Shown: positions 18,391 to 28,445, counted from the stretch's first letter. The stretch: DNA of 62,788 bases from Ktedonobacterales bacterium (GCA_036557285.1 DATBHW010000056.1:1-62788); one strand, 5' to 3'. Program-made: numbers and translations. The notes: generated by a model not told the origin, from the letters alone.

Positions 18391-19611
18391 ATGTCAGCCT
18401 ATAGTTATCTGACGCATCTGGAGTGCAGCCGCTGCGGGCAGGCGTATGAGGCCGAGCGGTTGCAGACGGTGAGCGCCTGCTGTGGCAAGCCGCTGCTGGC
18501 GCGCTATGACCTGGCGCGGGCGCGGCGCGAATGGGAACGCGCGGCGTTGGCAGAGCGCCCGGCAACGATGTGGCGCTATCATGAACTGCTGCCAGCGCGT
18601 CGGGGAGCGGATGTGGTGAGCCTGGGCGAGGGAATGACGCCCTTGCTGGCCTGCGAGCAGCTAGGCCGGGCGCTGGGGTTTGTGGGGGCGCGGGTGTTGG
18701 TGAAAGATGAGGGGCAGAATCCAACCGGCAGCTTTAAGGCGCGCGGGATGAGCGCGGCAGTGAGCCGGGCGCGGGCGCTGGGTGTGCAGGCGCTGGCGAC
18801 ACCCAGCGCGGGCAACGCCGCCGCGGCGCTAGGAGCCTACGCGGCGCGCGCGGGATTGCCCGCAGCGGTCTTTATGCCCGCAGACGCGCCGGAGAGCGCA
18901 AAAGTCCAGGTGGCCGCGAGCGGCGCGAACCTCTATCTGGTGCAGGGACTCATTAACGACGCGGGGGCGATGGTGGCGGCGCTGAAAGAGGAGCGCGGCT
19001 GGTTCGATGTGGCGACGCTCAAGGAGCCGTATCGCGCCGAGGGGAAGAAGACAATGGGCTTTGAGCTGGCAGAGCAGCTTGGCTGGCGGCTCCCCGCTGC
19101 GATCATCTATCCGGCGGGCGGCGGCACAGGTATTGTCGGCATGTGGAAGGCGTTTGAGGAACTGGAGGCGCTGGGCTGGATTGGTTCGGCGCGCCCGAAG
19201 ATGAGTATCGTGCAGGCGGAGGGCTGCGCGCCGCTGGCGCGCGCCTTTCACGCCGGAGCGGAGAGAGCGGAACCCTGGCAGGGGGCGCAGACGTTGGCGG
19301 GTGGATTGCGCGTGCCAGCGGCTATCGGCGATTTTCTGATTCTGCGCGCGGTGCGCGAGAGCGGCGGGACGGCGCTCTCGGTGAGCGACGCGGAGATGCT
19401 GGAAGCGGCGCGCCTGCTGGCGGCCACCGAGGGCATCTTCGCCGGGCTTGAGGGCGCGGCGACGGTGGCCGCCTATCGCGCGCTGCTGGCGAATGGCGCG
19501 CTGAAGCCGGAAGATGAGGTGGTGTTGTTCAATACCGGCAGCGGGCTGCTGAACCTCGATCAATTTCCGGTGCAGGCTCCGGTCTTGCGCCCAGGCGAAA
19601 AGCCCTGGTGA
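18391..19611 (+). CDS. thrC: threonine synthase
   Basis: A 406-residue PLP enzyme converting O-phosphohomoserine to threonine. The N-terminus has a zinc-ribbon-like segment (LECSRCGQAYEAE..SACCGKP) typical of one threonine synthase class. The PLP lysine lies in NPTGSFKARGMS, the phosphate loop is YPAGGGTGIVG, and the end NTGSGLLNLDQF is characteristic. ATG 18391 follows AGAAGAGGA by nine bases; TATAAT at 18327-18332 is a plausible -10. A strong hairpin follows the gene. Assignment is confident. Confidence 0.88.
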   Translation: MSAYSYLTHLECSRCGQAYEAERLQTVSACCGKPLLARYDLARARREWERAALAERPATMWRYHELLPARRGADVVSLGEGMTPLLACEQLGRALGFVGARVLVKDEGQNPTGSFKARGMSAAVSRARALGVQALATPSAGNAAAALGAYAARAGLPAAVFMPADAPESAKVQVAASGANLYLVQGLINDAGAMVAALKEERGWFDVATLKEPYRAEGKKTMGFELAEQLGWRLPAAIIYPAGGGTGIVGMWKAFEELEALGWIGSARPKMSIVQAEGCAPLARAFHAGAERAEPWQGAQTLAGGLRVPAAIGDFLILRAVRESGGTALSVSDAEMLEAARLLAATEGIFAGLEGAATVAAYRALLANGALKPEDEVVLFNTGSGLLNLDQFPVQAPVLRPGEKPW

Positions 19612-19624
19612 GGCGATCTATGTT

Positions 19625-19652
19625 GGCAGGTTCTTTATGTAAAGAATCTGCC
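19625..19652. promoter_or_regulatory. hairpin abutting the methyltransferase RBS
   Basis: GGCAG.TTCTTTA and TAAAGAA.CTGCC form a 28-base nearly perfect stem-loop with a 2-base loop, ending one base before the AGGAG of the next gene. There is no T-run, so it is not a terminator; it may stabilise the thrC mRNA end or affect translation of the methyltransferase. Confidence 0.45.
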
Positions 19653-19663
19653 CAGGAGACCCT

Positions 19664-20194
19664 ATGAATCATAACGACCATGTGCGCTTGCTGCGCGCTG
19701 GTGTGTCTGAGCCAGAAGGAGGCGTCTGGGCCGATCTTGGCTCTGGCTCAGGCGCTTTTACGCTGGCGCTGGCCGATCTGCTCGGCCCAACCGGCGAGAT
19801 CTATTCAGTGGACAAGGACCGGGGGGCGCTGCGCGAGCAGGAGAAGGCGCTGCGCGCCCGTTTTCCGGCGACGACGGTGAACTATCTCGCCGCTGATTTT
19901 TCACAGCGGCTGGACCTGCCGCCGCTGGATGGGGTGGTGATGGCGAACTCCTTGCACTTTCAGCGCGAGAAAGGTCCGGCGCTGCAACTGGTGCGCGGCT
20001 ATCTCAAGCCCCCAGGGCGGTTGATTCTGGTGGAATACAATGCTGATCGGGGCAACTGGTGGGTACCGTATCCGCTTTCGTATCGGACGTGGGAGGCGCT
20101 GGCCCGCCAGCAAGGGTTTACCAGCACCACGCTGCTGGCGACGATCCCCAGCCGCTATTTGGGCGAGATCTACTCGGCGCTCAGCCTGCGCTGA
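19664..20194 (+). CDS. class I SAM-dependent methyltransferase
   Basis: A 176-residue protein with motif I VWADLGSGSGAFTLALADLL (SAM binding), the acidic motif II SVDKDRGAL, and the region PPLDGVVMANSLHFQRE corresponding to motif IV. It has the length of a bare methyltransferase core, so the acceptor site is small. CAGGAG lies seven bases before the ATG. It probably shares a transcript with thrC (52 bases) and with the pseudo-receiver gene 16 bases downstream. The methyl acceptor is unknown. Confidence 0.75.
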   Translation: MNHNDHVRLLRAGVSEPEGGVWADLGSGSGAFTLALADLLGPTGEIYSVDKDRGALREQEKALRARFPATTVNYLAADFSQRLDLPPLDGVVMANSLHFQREKGPALQLVRGYLKPPGRLILVEYNADRGNWWVPYPLSYRTWEALARQQGFTSTTLLATIPSRYLGEIYSALSLR

Positions 20195-20210
20195 GCAAAG
20201 GATAGAGGCT

Positions 20211-20651
20211 ATGAGCGAGACGAAAAAAATCCTGCTGCTTGAACGGGATTTGTTTTTTAGCGTGAAGATTCGGGATACGCTCAGTCCCCTGGGCTACGAG
20301 ACGCAGGTGGCGCGTAACGCGGAAGATTTTGCGCGCAAGCTGGCGGCAGGCGCGCCCGCGCTTGCGATTGTCCATGCAGGGATAGCTGGCGTGGAGTGGG
20401 AGCAGGTGATCGCCCAGGCCAGGGGAGCGCGTATACCCACGCTGGCCTTTGGTTCGCATATCGATCTGGAGGCGCAGCAGGCTGCGCGGCGCGCGGGGGC
20501 GGATCGCGTGATCTCGAACTCGAAGCTGGCGAGCGATCTGCCCGCGATTGTTGCGCGCCTGACGAACGCTGATAAAGCAAATAGTCAGGAAGAAGTGGAT
20601 GAGGAGGACGCTGAAGAGGAGGGCTTTATGCGCGAGACGAATCTGCCGTAA
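20211..20651 (+). CDS. receiver-like protein lacking the phosphoacceptor Asp
   Basis: A 146-residue protein. Residues 5-120 follow the response-regulator pattern (KKILLLERDLFFSVKIRDTL, later RIPTLAFGSHIDLEAQQAARRAGADRV). The position that normally carries the phosphorylated Asp reads ALAIVHAGIAG, with His in its place, so normal phosphorylation is unlikely. The C-terminus is strongly acidic (EEVDEEDAEEEG). There is no output domain. AGGATAGAGG precedes ATG 20211; the frame opens earlier, inside the methyltransferase. It could be an adaptor; nothing firmer can be said. Confidence 0.65.
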   Translation: MSETKKILLLERDLFFSVKIRDTLSPLGYETQVARNAEDFARKLAAGAPALAIVHAGIAGVEWEQVIAQARGARIPTLAFGSHIDLEAQQAARRAGADRVISNSKLASDLPAIVARLTNADKANSQEEVDEEDAEEEGFMRETNLP

Positions 20652-20706
20652 AGCCTGCTGAGCCTGAAGCAAAGCATCTTCTAACCAGTATAAGGCCATT
20701 GAGGGG

Positions 20707-21750
20707 TTAGCTCTTCAGGAGCTTTGGCTCGCCCCAGTCGCCGATGCGCGTGGCGACAAGCTCCCACGCGAGCAACTGATTTTTCTGGACAGTCAGAGTA
20801 AGGATGCTGCCGCGTCGGACAACCTCTTCATACATATTATCGAAGACGAAGTTCCCCAGGCTGTAGACGATGAGCCTGCCCTTGTAGGTTTCGTGCGGCT
20901 CGATGACATGTGGGTGCGCGCCGACGACCACATCGGCGCCGGAGTCTATGGCGACCTGGGCCAGATGGCGCTGATGCGCGGTGAGTCCGGTATCGTATTC
21001 GATGCCCCAGTGTAGATAGGGGATGACGAAATCGGCCTGGGCGCGGGCGCGCTTGATGTCTTGCCGGAGCGCGTCTTCGGTGAGCCAGGCATGGCCGGGC
21101 GTGCTGTCGGTGGCGGCAAAAGAAAAGGGGTCGATCTCGTCGTAGGCCAGGAAAGCGATAGTAGTATCGCGGACCGTCTTGAAGACGGGCGTGTGCGCCT
21201 GCTGCTTATTCTGGCCGCCGCCAATGGGGGTTAAGCCGCGCCTGGGCAGGGTGGTCAGTTCGTCGAGGAAGGCGGCTTTCCCATAGTCACCGCTGTGGTT
21301 GTTGGCAACCGAAACCAGATCGAAACCGGCGTTGAGCAGCCGATCATAGGCGCGAGCGTCGCCGCGAAAGTTGTACGACTTGGGGACCGGCGCGCCGAGT
21401 TTGGAGATAACGCATTCCAGGTTGCCGATGGTCAGATCGAAGCCGCGCAGGAAATCGGCGGTGTAGGTGAAGGGGTAGGGATCGTTGAGAGCCGTCGCCA
21501 GCATGTGGCTGTTGACAGTGCGCCCAAACATGACATCGCCGGTGTAGGCCAGCGTGACGGGCGCTGGCGGAGGAGTTGGCGTCGGCGTGCTGGTCGGCTG
21601 AGCCGTTGCCGGGCTGCTGAGCGGCGGGGGCGTGGTGTCTGTGCCGCAGCCTGCCAGCCCCAGCAGAGCTAAGCCACCCGCAGCTTTCAGCACTTCGCGG
21701 CGGCTCCAGGCGTGGGCTGATGATTGGCTGGTATGCTCGTGGGTTTTCAT
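20707..21750 (-). CDS. CapA-family exported lipoprotein (metallophosphatase fold)
   Basis: A 347-residue protein. The N-terminus has twin arginines and a hydrophobic stretch ending in a lipobox (SRREVLKAAGGLALLGLAGC), so Tat export and lipidation are likely. A proline/threonine linker follows. The catalytic-fold domain has LAYTGDVMFGRTV, NLECVIS, VANNHSGDYGKAAF, PYLHWGIEYD and VGAHPHVIEPHETYKG, the metal-binding pattern of PgsA/CapA proteins. CapA is tied to poly-gamma-glutamate capsules, but orphan members like this one are common and their role is unclear. Confidence 0.82.
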   Translation of the reverse strand: MKTHEHTSQSSAHAWSRREVLKAAGGLALLGLAGCGTDTTPPPLSSPATAQPTSTPTPTPPPAPVTLAYTGDVMFGRTVNSHMLATALNDPYPFTYTADFLRGFDLTIGNLECVISKLGAPVPKSYNFRGDARAYDRLLNAGFDLVSVANNHSGDYGKAAFLDELTTLPRRGLTPIGGGQNKQQAHTPVFKTVRDTTIAFLAYDEIDPFSFAATDSTPGHAWLTEDALRQDIKRARAQADFVIPYLHWGIEYDTGLTAHQRHLAQVAIDSGADVVVGAHPHVIEPHETYKGRLIVYSLGNFVFDNMYEEVVRRGSILTLTVQKNQLLAWELVATRIGDWGEPKLLKS

Positions 21751-21797
21751 GGCGCTATTTTATCATGAGTTGGTCAATGCTTCCCAGCAGCCGGAGC

Positions 21798-23078
<1,281 letters not shown>

Positions 23079-23219
23079 GATGGGGTTCTCCTGCGGGCAT
23101 AAAAGCCAAAGAGCGCCGATAGGCACTTCTGCAGAGGAGTATAGCATAGCCTTCTCAGAGAGGATACACCACCCATCCTGGTAAGGAGCGAGGCTTTGGG
23201 CTGGGGCGTCCGCTTTCAG

Positions 23220-23538
23220 GGTTCCACTAATTATCGGGGGTCACTTGTAGCGCCGCCCCCCTTCGGGAAGGGCTTCGCCAGAGCCGCTTGACCGCGCTGG
23301 GCGCGGCCATGCTCGCTCGGCTGTGCCTCGCTCGCGCGTCTCTGCCGCTTGCCTCGGCTGTTGCCCCGTCCTCTCGCTCCCGTTGGTCGCTCGCGCGTCC
23401 CTTCTTGGCGGCCAGCGTTGGACTGCTGGTCCGCTGGCCTGGAGGGCGCACGCTCGCCAGGGCGCAGCGTTGGCCGCCAAGAAGGCGGCGCTACAAGTAA
23501 CACGCCTCGCTTGCCAACACCTCAGATTTGGGAGAACC
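23220..23538. repeat. MITE-like repeat, copy 2 (larger, core inverted)
   Basis: The outer 35 bases on each side match copy 1 at 15715 in the same orientation, including the terminal repeats. The internal stem reads ACTTGTAGCGCCGCC and its complement. The 75-bp core at 23404-23478 matches the reverse complement of copy 1's core at about 70 of 75 positions. About 145 bp of extra low-complexity GC-rich DNA lies left of the core. It lies between serS and the FHA cluster promoter. Confidence 0.75.
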
Positions 23539-23554
23539 TGCTTTCAGCGGCCCG

Positions 23555-23583
23555 TTGACGTTCGCTACTCCTGGCTCTATAAT
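23555..23583 (+). promoter_or_regulatory. promoter of the FHA gene cluster
   Basis: TTGACG (23555-23560), 17 bases, TATAAT (23578-23583). It begins 17 bases beyond the right end of the repeat element and leaves a leader of about 140 bases before ATG 23730. Confidence 0.7.
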
Positions 23584-23729
23584 AGACGCTGACACCGAGG
23601 GCCGAGACAGGAGAGACGGCAGGGCAGAACCCCCTGACTCTCCTGGGCAAGAGGGGCGAGCTACTCACCGGCCATGTTGGCTGGCAGCCCTGCGCTGCCG
23701 ACGAGATCATCGAAGTAAAAGAGGAATGT

Positions 23730-24914
23730 ATGGGTGCATCCATTCGCGGACCATCCGGTCTGATCGATCTGGGAGGCCAGGCGCTGACCATTGGGCGGAG
23801 TCGTAACAATCGCCTGGTGCTGACGAATAGCCAGATTTCGAGTAAGCACGCGGAAATCCAACCCCTGGCCGATGGCCGTTATCAAGTAATAGATGTAGGC
23901 AGCACCAATGGCACGGCGGTCAATGGGGTCAAGCTGAGCGCGGGCCAGCCGCAGCCGTTAAATGCTGGCGATACAATTACGCTGGGTGGCTCCGGCGGGA
24001 TTGAACTGCACTTTGAACTCACTGCCGACGCGCCCTGGCAAGCCAGTCAGCCGCAAGCGGCTGGCGCGCCTGGCGGTTTTGGCGCGGCTGATCCGGGGGC
24101 GGCTGCCCAGCCTTTTGGGGGCGGCATCGGCCAGCCGCCGCCTGGCCCTCCTGGCTTTGCGCCCGCGCCGGGCGGCTTTGGCCCTGCGGGGCAGCCCGGT
24201 CCAGGTGCGCCGCCATTTCCACCGCCCCAGGAGCCATTTCCGGCGGCTCCTGGGGGCTTTCCACCGCCCAATCAATTTGGCCCGCCAGGGGGACCAGGGA
24301 GCTTTGATGGCGCGCCGCCTGTCGCTGGCTTTCCGCCGCCAGGGGGACCGGGCCTCGCGCCGTTTGGAGTGCCTCCAGCCCAGGGGCCAGATTTTCCGCC
24401 GCCAGGTGGCGCGCCCTTTGGCCCGCCAGGTGGGCCAGGAGGTTTTCCGCCGCCAGGAGGGCCAGGCGGCGCGCCCTTCGGCCCGCCCTTTGGAGCGCCT
24501 GGCGCTCCGCCAGGCGCAGGCCCAGGCTTCCCGCCGCCAGGAGGCCAGCCGTTTGGCCCGCCAGGAGGCTATCCCCCGCCTGGGGGCGCTATGCCGGTCA
24601 AAAAGCGCACTGGTCGCAACCTCTTTCTGCTGGCGGGCAGCATCATTGTTCTGGCGCTGATCGTGGTAGGGATTGTGTTTGGTGTGAGAACGGTGCTGAA
24701 CAAGAATCCAGCGCCGCCAGCCGCACAGCCGACGGCTCCAGCCGCAACACCTACAACGGCTCCTACAGGGCAGAGAGGGGGAGCGCCAGCAGCACTGGAA
24801 GCGCAGACGCGGCCCTCCGCTGAGGGCTTAGGAGGGCAGGGCGCTCGATACAGTGTCGTAATTTGCGTCGTTGGCGGCGCGGCGTCGTCAGTGGCAGTGA
24901 TAAGCCGCGTGTGA
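23730..24914 (+). CDS. FHA-domain membrane protein with a long Pro/Gly-rich linker
   Basis: A 394-residue protein. Residues 1-95 are a canonical FHA phosphothreonine-binding domain (TIGRSRNNRLVLTNSQISSK, then HAEI and VGSTNGTAVNG). Residues 100-290 are a low-complexity Pro/Gly/Phe linker. One transmembrane helix follows (about 293-318, LFLLAGSIIVLALIVVGIVF). The tail after it is short and lacks the NTF2-like domain found in the next paralogues, so the C-terminus may have decayed. It is likely the first gene of the cluster; the FHA domain would be cytoplasmic and may read Ser/Thr kinase signals. Confidence 0.8.
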   Translation: MGASIRGPSGLIDLGGQALTIGRSRNNRLVLTNSQISSKHAEIQPLADGRYQVIDVGSTNGTAVNGVKLSAGQPQPLNAGDTITLGGSGGIELHFELTADAPWQASQPQAAGAPGGFGAADPGAAAQPFGGGIGQPPPGPPGFAPAPGGFGPAGQPGPGAPPFPPPQEPFPAAPGGFPPPNQFGPPGGPGSFDGAPPVAGFPPPGGPGLAPFGVPPAQGPDFPPPGGAPFGPPGGPGGFPPPGGPGGAPFGPPFGAPGAPPGAGPGFPPPGGQPFGPPGGYPPPGGAMPVKKRTGRNLFLLAGSIIVLALIVVGIVFGVRTVLNKNPAPPAAQPTAPAATPTTAPTGQRGGAPAALEAQTRPSAEGLGGQGARYSVVICVVGGAASSVAVISRV

Positions 24915-25029
24915 GATTTCGCCAGCAGCTAGCAGGCGTGTAAGAAGTATATCATGGCGCTGGTGGCTGGACGCAAGACAACGCGCCCAGCCGCCGATGT
25001 CAGGAGTGTCGGGGGGAAGGAAGCAGCCA

Positions 25030-26106
25030 ATGCCAGGCGCACTACTTGGTCCGTTTGGTCGTTACGAACTTGGCTTGGAACCTGTGACGATTGGGCGGTC
25101 ATCCTCAAATAAGCTGGTCATCAACGATAATCAGGTGTCCGGTCGGCATCTCCAGGTGTTTCTTCAGGGAACAGGCTATATGCTGGTTGATGTCGGCAGC
25201 AGCAATGGCACGTTCTTCAATGGAGGACGGCTGGCGCCGCAGATGCCCCAGCCGCTGAGCAGTGGCGATGTCATCATCATTGGCAGCACCCGGCTCGTAG
25301 TGGAGCTTGCGGAGGGTGCTTTTCCAGCAGCCCCGCAACCGGCGGCCCCCCAGCCGACGGCGTTCGCGCCATCGGAGCAAATGGGCTTCTCTCCTGCTCT
25401 GACGAATGACGCGCCGCTGCCCCCTTTTGGCGCGCCACCCACGCCCAGTTACGGGCCGCCCGCGCAGCCAGGCGCGCCTTTTCAGCCTGCTGGACCGCCT
25501 CCCAATCCCTTCGGCCCTTATCCGGGAAACCCTCCGGGCCAGGCTCAGGGGTATTATCCCGGCGCGCCTGCGTTTGGAGCGCCGCCGCAGGGCTATCAGG
25601 GCGCGCCGGGAGTGGGCGTTGGGGCAGCCAGGCGCGGCAGCAAGCGGTTTCCTCTGTTGATTGGCGGGGTTCTGGCGGTGCTGCTGATTCTAGGCGGGAC
25701 GGGCCTGGCGTTTTTCCTGCTGAGCCATCGAACGCCGCAAGGTCCATCCATCCCCAATGCGACGACTCAGGTAGTGACGCCCTTCTATGACAATCTGAAG
25801 AAGCAGAACTACACGGCGGCAACCGGGATGTTTACACCTGATTATCTCGAACTGCATGGTGGTCAGCAAAACTACATTACGGTGGTCTTTGAGCAGCTTG
25901 ATAAGGACCGGGGCGCGGTGACGGATTACCATATTGTCAGCGTGAAGCCTGTTGGCTCCTCCACTACCAATGAGGTGGCTTCGGTTAATGTGACGCGCGA
26001 CCCGAACAAGGGCGCATTTAATCCAGATACGCTTCAACTGGTGTATGAGAAGGGGAAGTGGCAGATCAGTCAATGGACACCTGGACAGCGCCAGAGCCAG
26101 GTGTGA
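25030..26106 (+). CDS. FHA-domain membrane protein with extracytoplasmic NTF2-like domain
   Basis: A 358-residue protein. The FHA domain is at residues 10-95 (VTIGRSSSNKLVINDNQVSG, then RHLQV and VGSSNGTFFNG), followed by a Pro/Ala linker. One membrane helix (about 218-242) is followed by a roughly 110-residue DUF4878/NTF2-like domain (VVTPFYDNLKKQNYTAATGM, ending VYEKGKWQISQW). ATG 25030 follows GGAAGGAAG; the earlier ATG 24997 has no site. The layout suggests a protein linking an outside fold to inside phosphoprotein binding. Function unknown. Confidence 0.8.
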   Translation: MPGALLGPFGRYELGLEPVTIGRSSSNKLVINDNQVSGRHLQVFLQGTGYMLVDVGSSNGTFFNGGRLAPQMPQPLSSGDVIIIGSTRLVVELAEGAFPAAPQPAAPQPTAFAPSEQMGFSPALTNDAPLPPFGAPPTPSYGPPAQPGAPFQPAGPPPNPFGPYPGNPPGQAQGYYPGAPAFGAPPQGYQGAPGVGVGAARRGSKRFPLLIGGVLAVLLILGGTGLAFFLLSHRTPQGPSIPNATTQVVTPFYDNLKKQNYTAATGMFTPDYLELHGGQQNYITVVFEQLDKDRGAVTDYHIVSVKPVGSSTTNEVASVNVTRDPNKGAFNPDTLQLVYEKGKWQISQWTPGQRQSQV

Positions 26107-26179
26107 TGGCGTCTGGCAAGGCTGGGCGCTGCTTGCGGCGCTGGCGCACGATCACGATGAAAGGGACAGCGAGGTCGGC

Positions 26180-27229
26180 ATGCGTGGAGCTTTGCGCGGT
26201 CCTTTTGGCCGGTACGAGCTTGGAAAAGAGGTTGTGACGCTTGGGCGCGCGCCTGCCAATACCATTGTTATTGATGATACCAGGGCTTCCGTTCGCCAGG
26301 CCGAGGTATGGCCGGAGGGCGAGGAATACACGCTGCTGGATGTGGGCAGTACGCATGGCACGCTGCTCAATGGGCGCCCGCTTCAGCCGCATGTGTCTCA
26401 CCTTTTGCACGCTGGCGATGTCATCACCATTGGCGCGGCGCGTATCATTGTTGAGCTGGCGGCAGTTGGCGCTGCTCATGCGCCGACAGAGTACCTGGCT
26501 CCAGCAGGTGGAGGAGCCAGCGCGCCGACGGAGCGGCTGGCCTCATCGGCTGGAGGGGGTTTCGCGCCGACCCAGCCCATAGCGCCTTCTCATCACCCCG
26601 CTGATGGGGCATCTTCAGGGTATGTACCTCCGCCCCCACCGCCGCCTCTAGGTGGTTACGGCGCGCCACCGATCTCTTCAGCAGCCCCGCCTTATGCGCT
26701 TCCTCCGCCCTATGTACTGCCGTCTCCACCCAGGAGGCGCTCAAAAAAGAAATGGATCTGGCTCAGTGTCGGCGGCGGGCTGGCATTTCTGGTGATGGCC
26801 TGCGCCTGCGTTGGCCTGCTGCTCTACACACTCTATACCCATAGCCCGGAAGGCGTGACGGATGCCTATTATGCGGATATTAAAAGCCAGGATTATACAG
26901 CGGCCTTTCAACTGCTTTATAGCACGACGCAGCAAGTTCTGAATCTTGATGCGCAGAAGAATCATGTGGCAACCGGGCAGCAACTGTACATCATTTTGTT
27001 CTCCTGTCTGGATCGCCAGCTTGGGACGGTCACAGCCTATGCTACCAGCGCGCGCGGGCAGGAGAACGGCCACGCCTCGGTAAATGTGCAGGTGACTCGC
27101 GCCAAAGAGCAGTATATTGATCCAATACAACTCTTGCAGGAAAACAAAGGTTGGAAGATCGCGTTTTTCCTTCCGCCGCCCAACCAGCAATGTTCTGCGG
27201 TGAACGCTGGTTTGGCGGCGCCATTATAA
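26180..27229 (+). CDS. FHA-like membrane protein with degenerate phosphopeptide site
   Basis: A 349-residue paralogue of the preceding gene, 73 bases downstream. Residues 8-95 follow the FHA fold (VTLGRAPANTIVIDDTRASV, VGSTHGTLLNG). The conserved His of SxxH is Gln (SVRQAEV) and the Asn of GSxNGT is His, so phosphothreonine binding may be lost. A Pro-rich linker, one membrane helix (WIWLSVGGGLAFLVMACACV) and an NTF2-like C-terminal domain (VTDAYYADIKSQDYTAAFQL) follow. ATG 26180 has GAGG upstream; the frame is open back to 26045, overlapping the previous gene. Confidence 0.78.
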   Translation: MRGALRGPFGRYELGKEVVTLGRAPANTIVIDDTRASVRQAEVWPEGEEYTLLDVGSTHGTLLNGRPLQPHVSHLLHAGDVITIGAARIIVELAAVGAAHAPTEYLAPAGGGASAPTERLASSAGGGFAPTQPIAPSHHPADGASSGYVPPPPPPPLGGYGAPPISSAAPPYALPPPYVLPSPPRRRSKKKWIWLSVGGGLAFLVMACACVGLLLYTLYTHSPEGVTDAYYADIKSQDYTAAFQLLYSTTQQVLNLDAQKNHVATGQQLYIILFSCLDRQLGTVTAYATSARGQENGHASVNVQVTRAKEQYIDPIQLLQENKGWKIAFFLPPPNQQCSAVNAGLAAPL

Positions 27230-27253
27230 ACTCAGCCCAGAAAGAAGGGCTTT

Positions 27254-27973
27254 ATGACCAATTCGTTGAATCCGTTTGATGATGAGAGGCCCGGTGAAAC
27301 CTCAGCGACGGCGCGCGCGAGTTCTGGCGATCTCGCTGCTGCTGAGGAGCCGTTTGACCGGCGGCAAAAGCCGCAAAGACGACACGAGCTGAGTGGGCGC
27401 GCCGCGCGCCGCCACCCTTATTCCGGCCCGCTGTCGCCTATGGGCGTGCCTGCAAAGTTGCAGGGGAGCGACTCTGGCAAGCAGGGCAAACGGCGCAAGC
27501 TCCTGCCGCTCGTATTGGCGATAGTTGGGGGCATAGTCATTGTAAGCTGCCTGGGCCTGGGGGGGGTGATTACGGTCAACCTGCTCTCGATCCAAAGCGC
27601 GCTGAACAGTCCGCAGGCGACGCTCGATACGTTCTATAGCGCGCTCCATACGGGTGATTACGGGACTGCCTACGATCAGCTTTCTAGCAGCTATCAGAGC
27701 CGCCTGACAGAGGAGTCTTTCCGGGCGACTTTTGAACTGATTGGCACGATTGATAGCTACCAGATCAGCAACCTTCGGACGCAAAACAATCAGGCTACCG
27801 CTGCAATCAAGGTGACGCTGGTGAAGCAGGGCGGAGGCACGGCGGTTGATGAAACAAAGAGTGTGCAGCTTGTTCTTGAGGATGGCAAATGGAAGATCAA
27901 TCGTGTTGATCCAAGTCTGACCAGATCAATCTGGCCCGTTGGTCAGCAGGCGCTGACCCTGGATTGCTGCTGA
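27254..27973 (+). CDS. single-pass membrane protein with NTF2-like/DUF4878 domain
   Basis: A 239-residue relative of the FHA proteins without an FHA domain. Residues 1-75 are polar and probably disordered, one membrane helix lies at about 77-105 (LLPLVLAIVGGIVIVSCLGL), and the C-terminal domain (PQATLDTFYSALHTGDYGTA to LVLEDGKWKINRVDPS) matches the extracytoplasmic part of its neighbours. AAGAAGGGC precedes the ATG, 24 bases after the previous stop. Probably co-transcribed. Function unknown. Confidence 0.75.
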   Translation: MTNSLNPFDDERPGETSATARASSGDLAAAEEPFDRRQKPQRRHELSGRAARRHPYSGPLSPMGVPAKLQGSDSGKQGKRRKLLPLVLAIVGGIVIVSCLGLGGVITVNLLSIQSALNSPQATLDTFYSALHTGDYGTAYDQLSSSYQSRLTEESFRATFELIGTIDSYQISNLRTQNNQATAAIKVTLVKQGGGTAVDETKSVQLVLEDGKWKINRVDPSLTRSIWPVGQQALTLDCC

Positions 27974-27980
27974 GTGTTCT

Positions 27981-28439
27981 ATGCAACATGCCGATGTTGT
28001 GACCTGCTTTTTGCTGCGGCGGTGTCCTGATGGCCGCGAAGAAATATTGCTTTTGCGGCGCAGCCAGCGGGTGGGAACCTATCATGGCCGCTGGGCTGGC
28101 GTGAGCGGCTTTGTGGAAGCGCCGCCAGATGAGCAGGCGTATATCGAACTTTCTGAAGAGGCCCATCTGGAGCGCGAGGATGTGACGCTGCTGTGCCGGG
28201 GCGAGCCGCTGACCTTCGTTGACGCTGACATAGGCCGCGAGTGGACGGTTCACCCGTACCTGTTCCTGGTCGCCGATGCCGCCAGCATTCAGACCGACTG
28301 GGAACACACGGAGATGCGCTGGATCGCCCCAAAAGACCTCGGCCAGTATGAGACGGTGCCGATGCTCAAGGAGGCGTTCCAGCGGGTCTATCCACCCGAA
28401 ACCCCACATGAGCAACCGGCGTCCACCGAAGGGCCATAG
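27981..28439 (+). CDS. NUDIX-fold protein with divergent NUDIX box
   Basis: A 152-residue protein starting MQHADVVTCFLLRR. The fold pattern (EILLLRRSQRVGTYHGRWAG, then VSGFVE) is NUDIX. The catalytic box GFVEAPPDEQAYIELSEEAH keeps the glutamates but has Ile where the REUXEE consensus has Arg, and the spacing is off by two. It may still hydrolyse a nucleoside diphosphate derivative, or bind one. It starts eight bases after the membrane-protein gene and ends six bases before the eIF2B-like gene, so the pair is probably translationally linked. Confidence 0.75.
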   Translation: MQHADVVTCFLLRRCPDGREEILLLRRSQRVGTYHGRWAGVSGFVEAPPDEQAYIELSEEAHLEREDVTLLCRGEPLTFVDADIGREWTVHPYLFLVADAASIQTDWEHTEMRWIAPKDLGQYETVPMLKEAFQRVYPPETPHEQPASTEGP

Positions 28440-28445
28440 GCAGCG

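Noticed and set aside
23079-23147. Upstream extension of serS to 23147
   Set aside because: No ribosome-binding site; the GTG at 23078 has AGGAG and matches the family N-terminus.
23227-23592. Several 70-90 codon frames inside the second repeat copy
   Set aside because: They follow the GC-rich palindromic DNA of the repeat in all frames and have no start signals.
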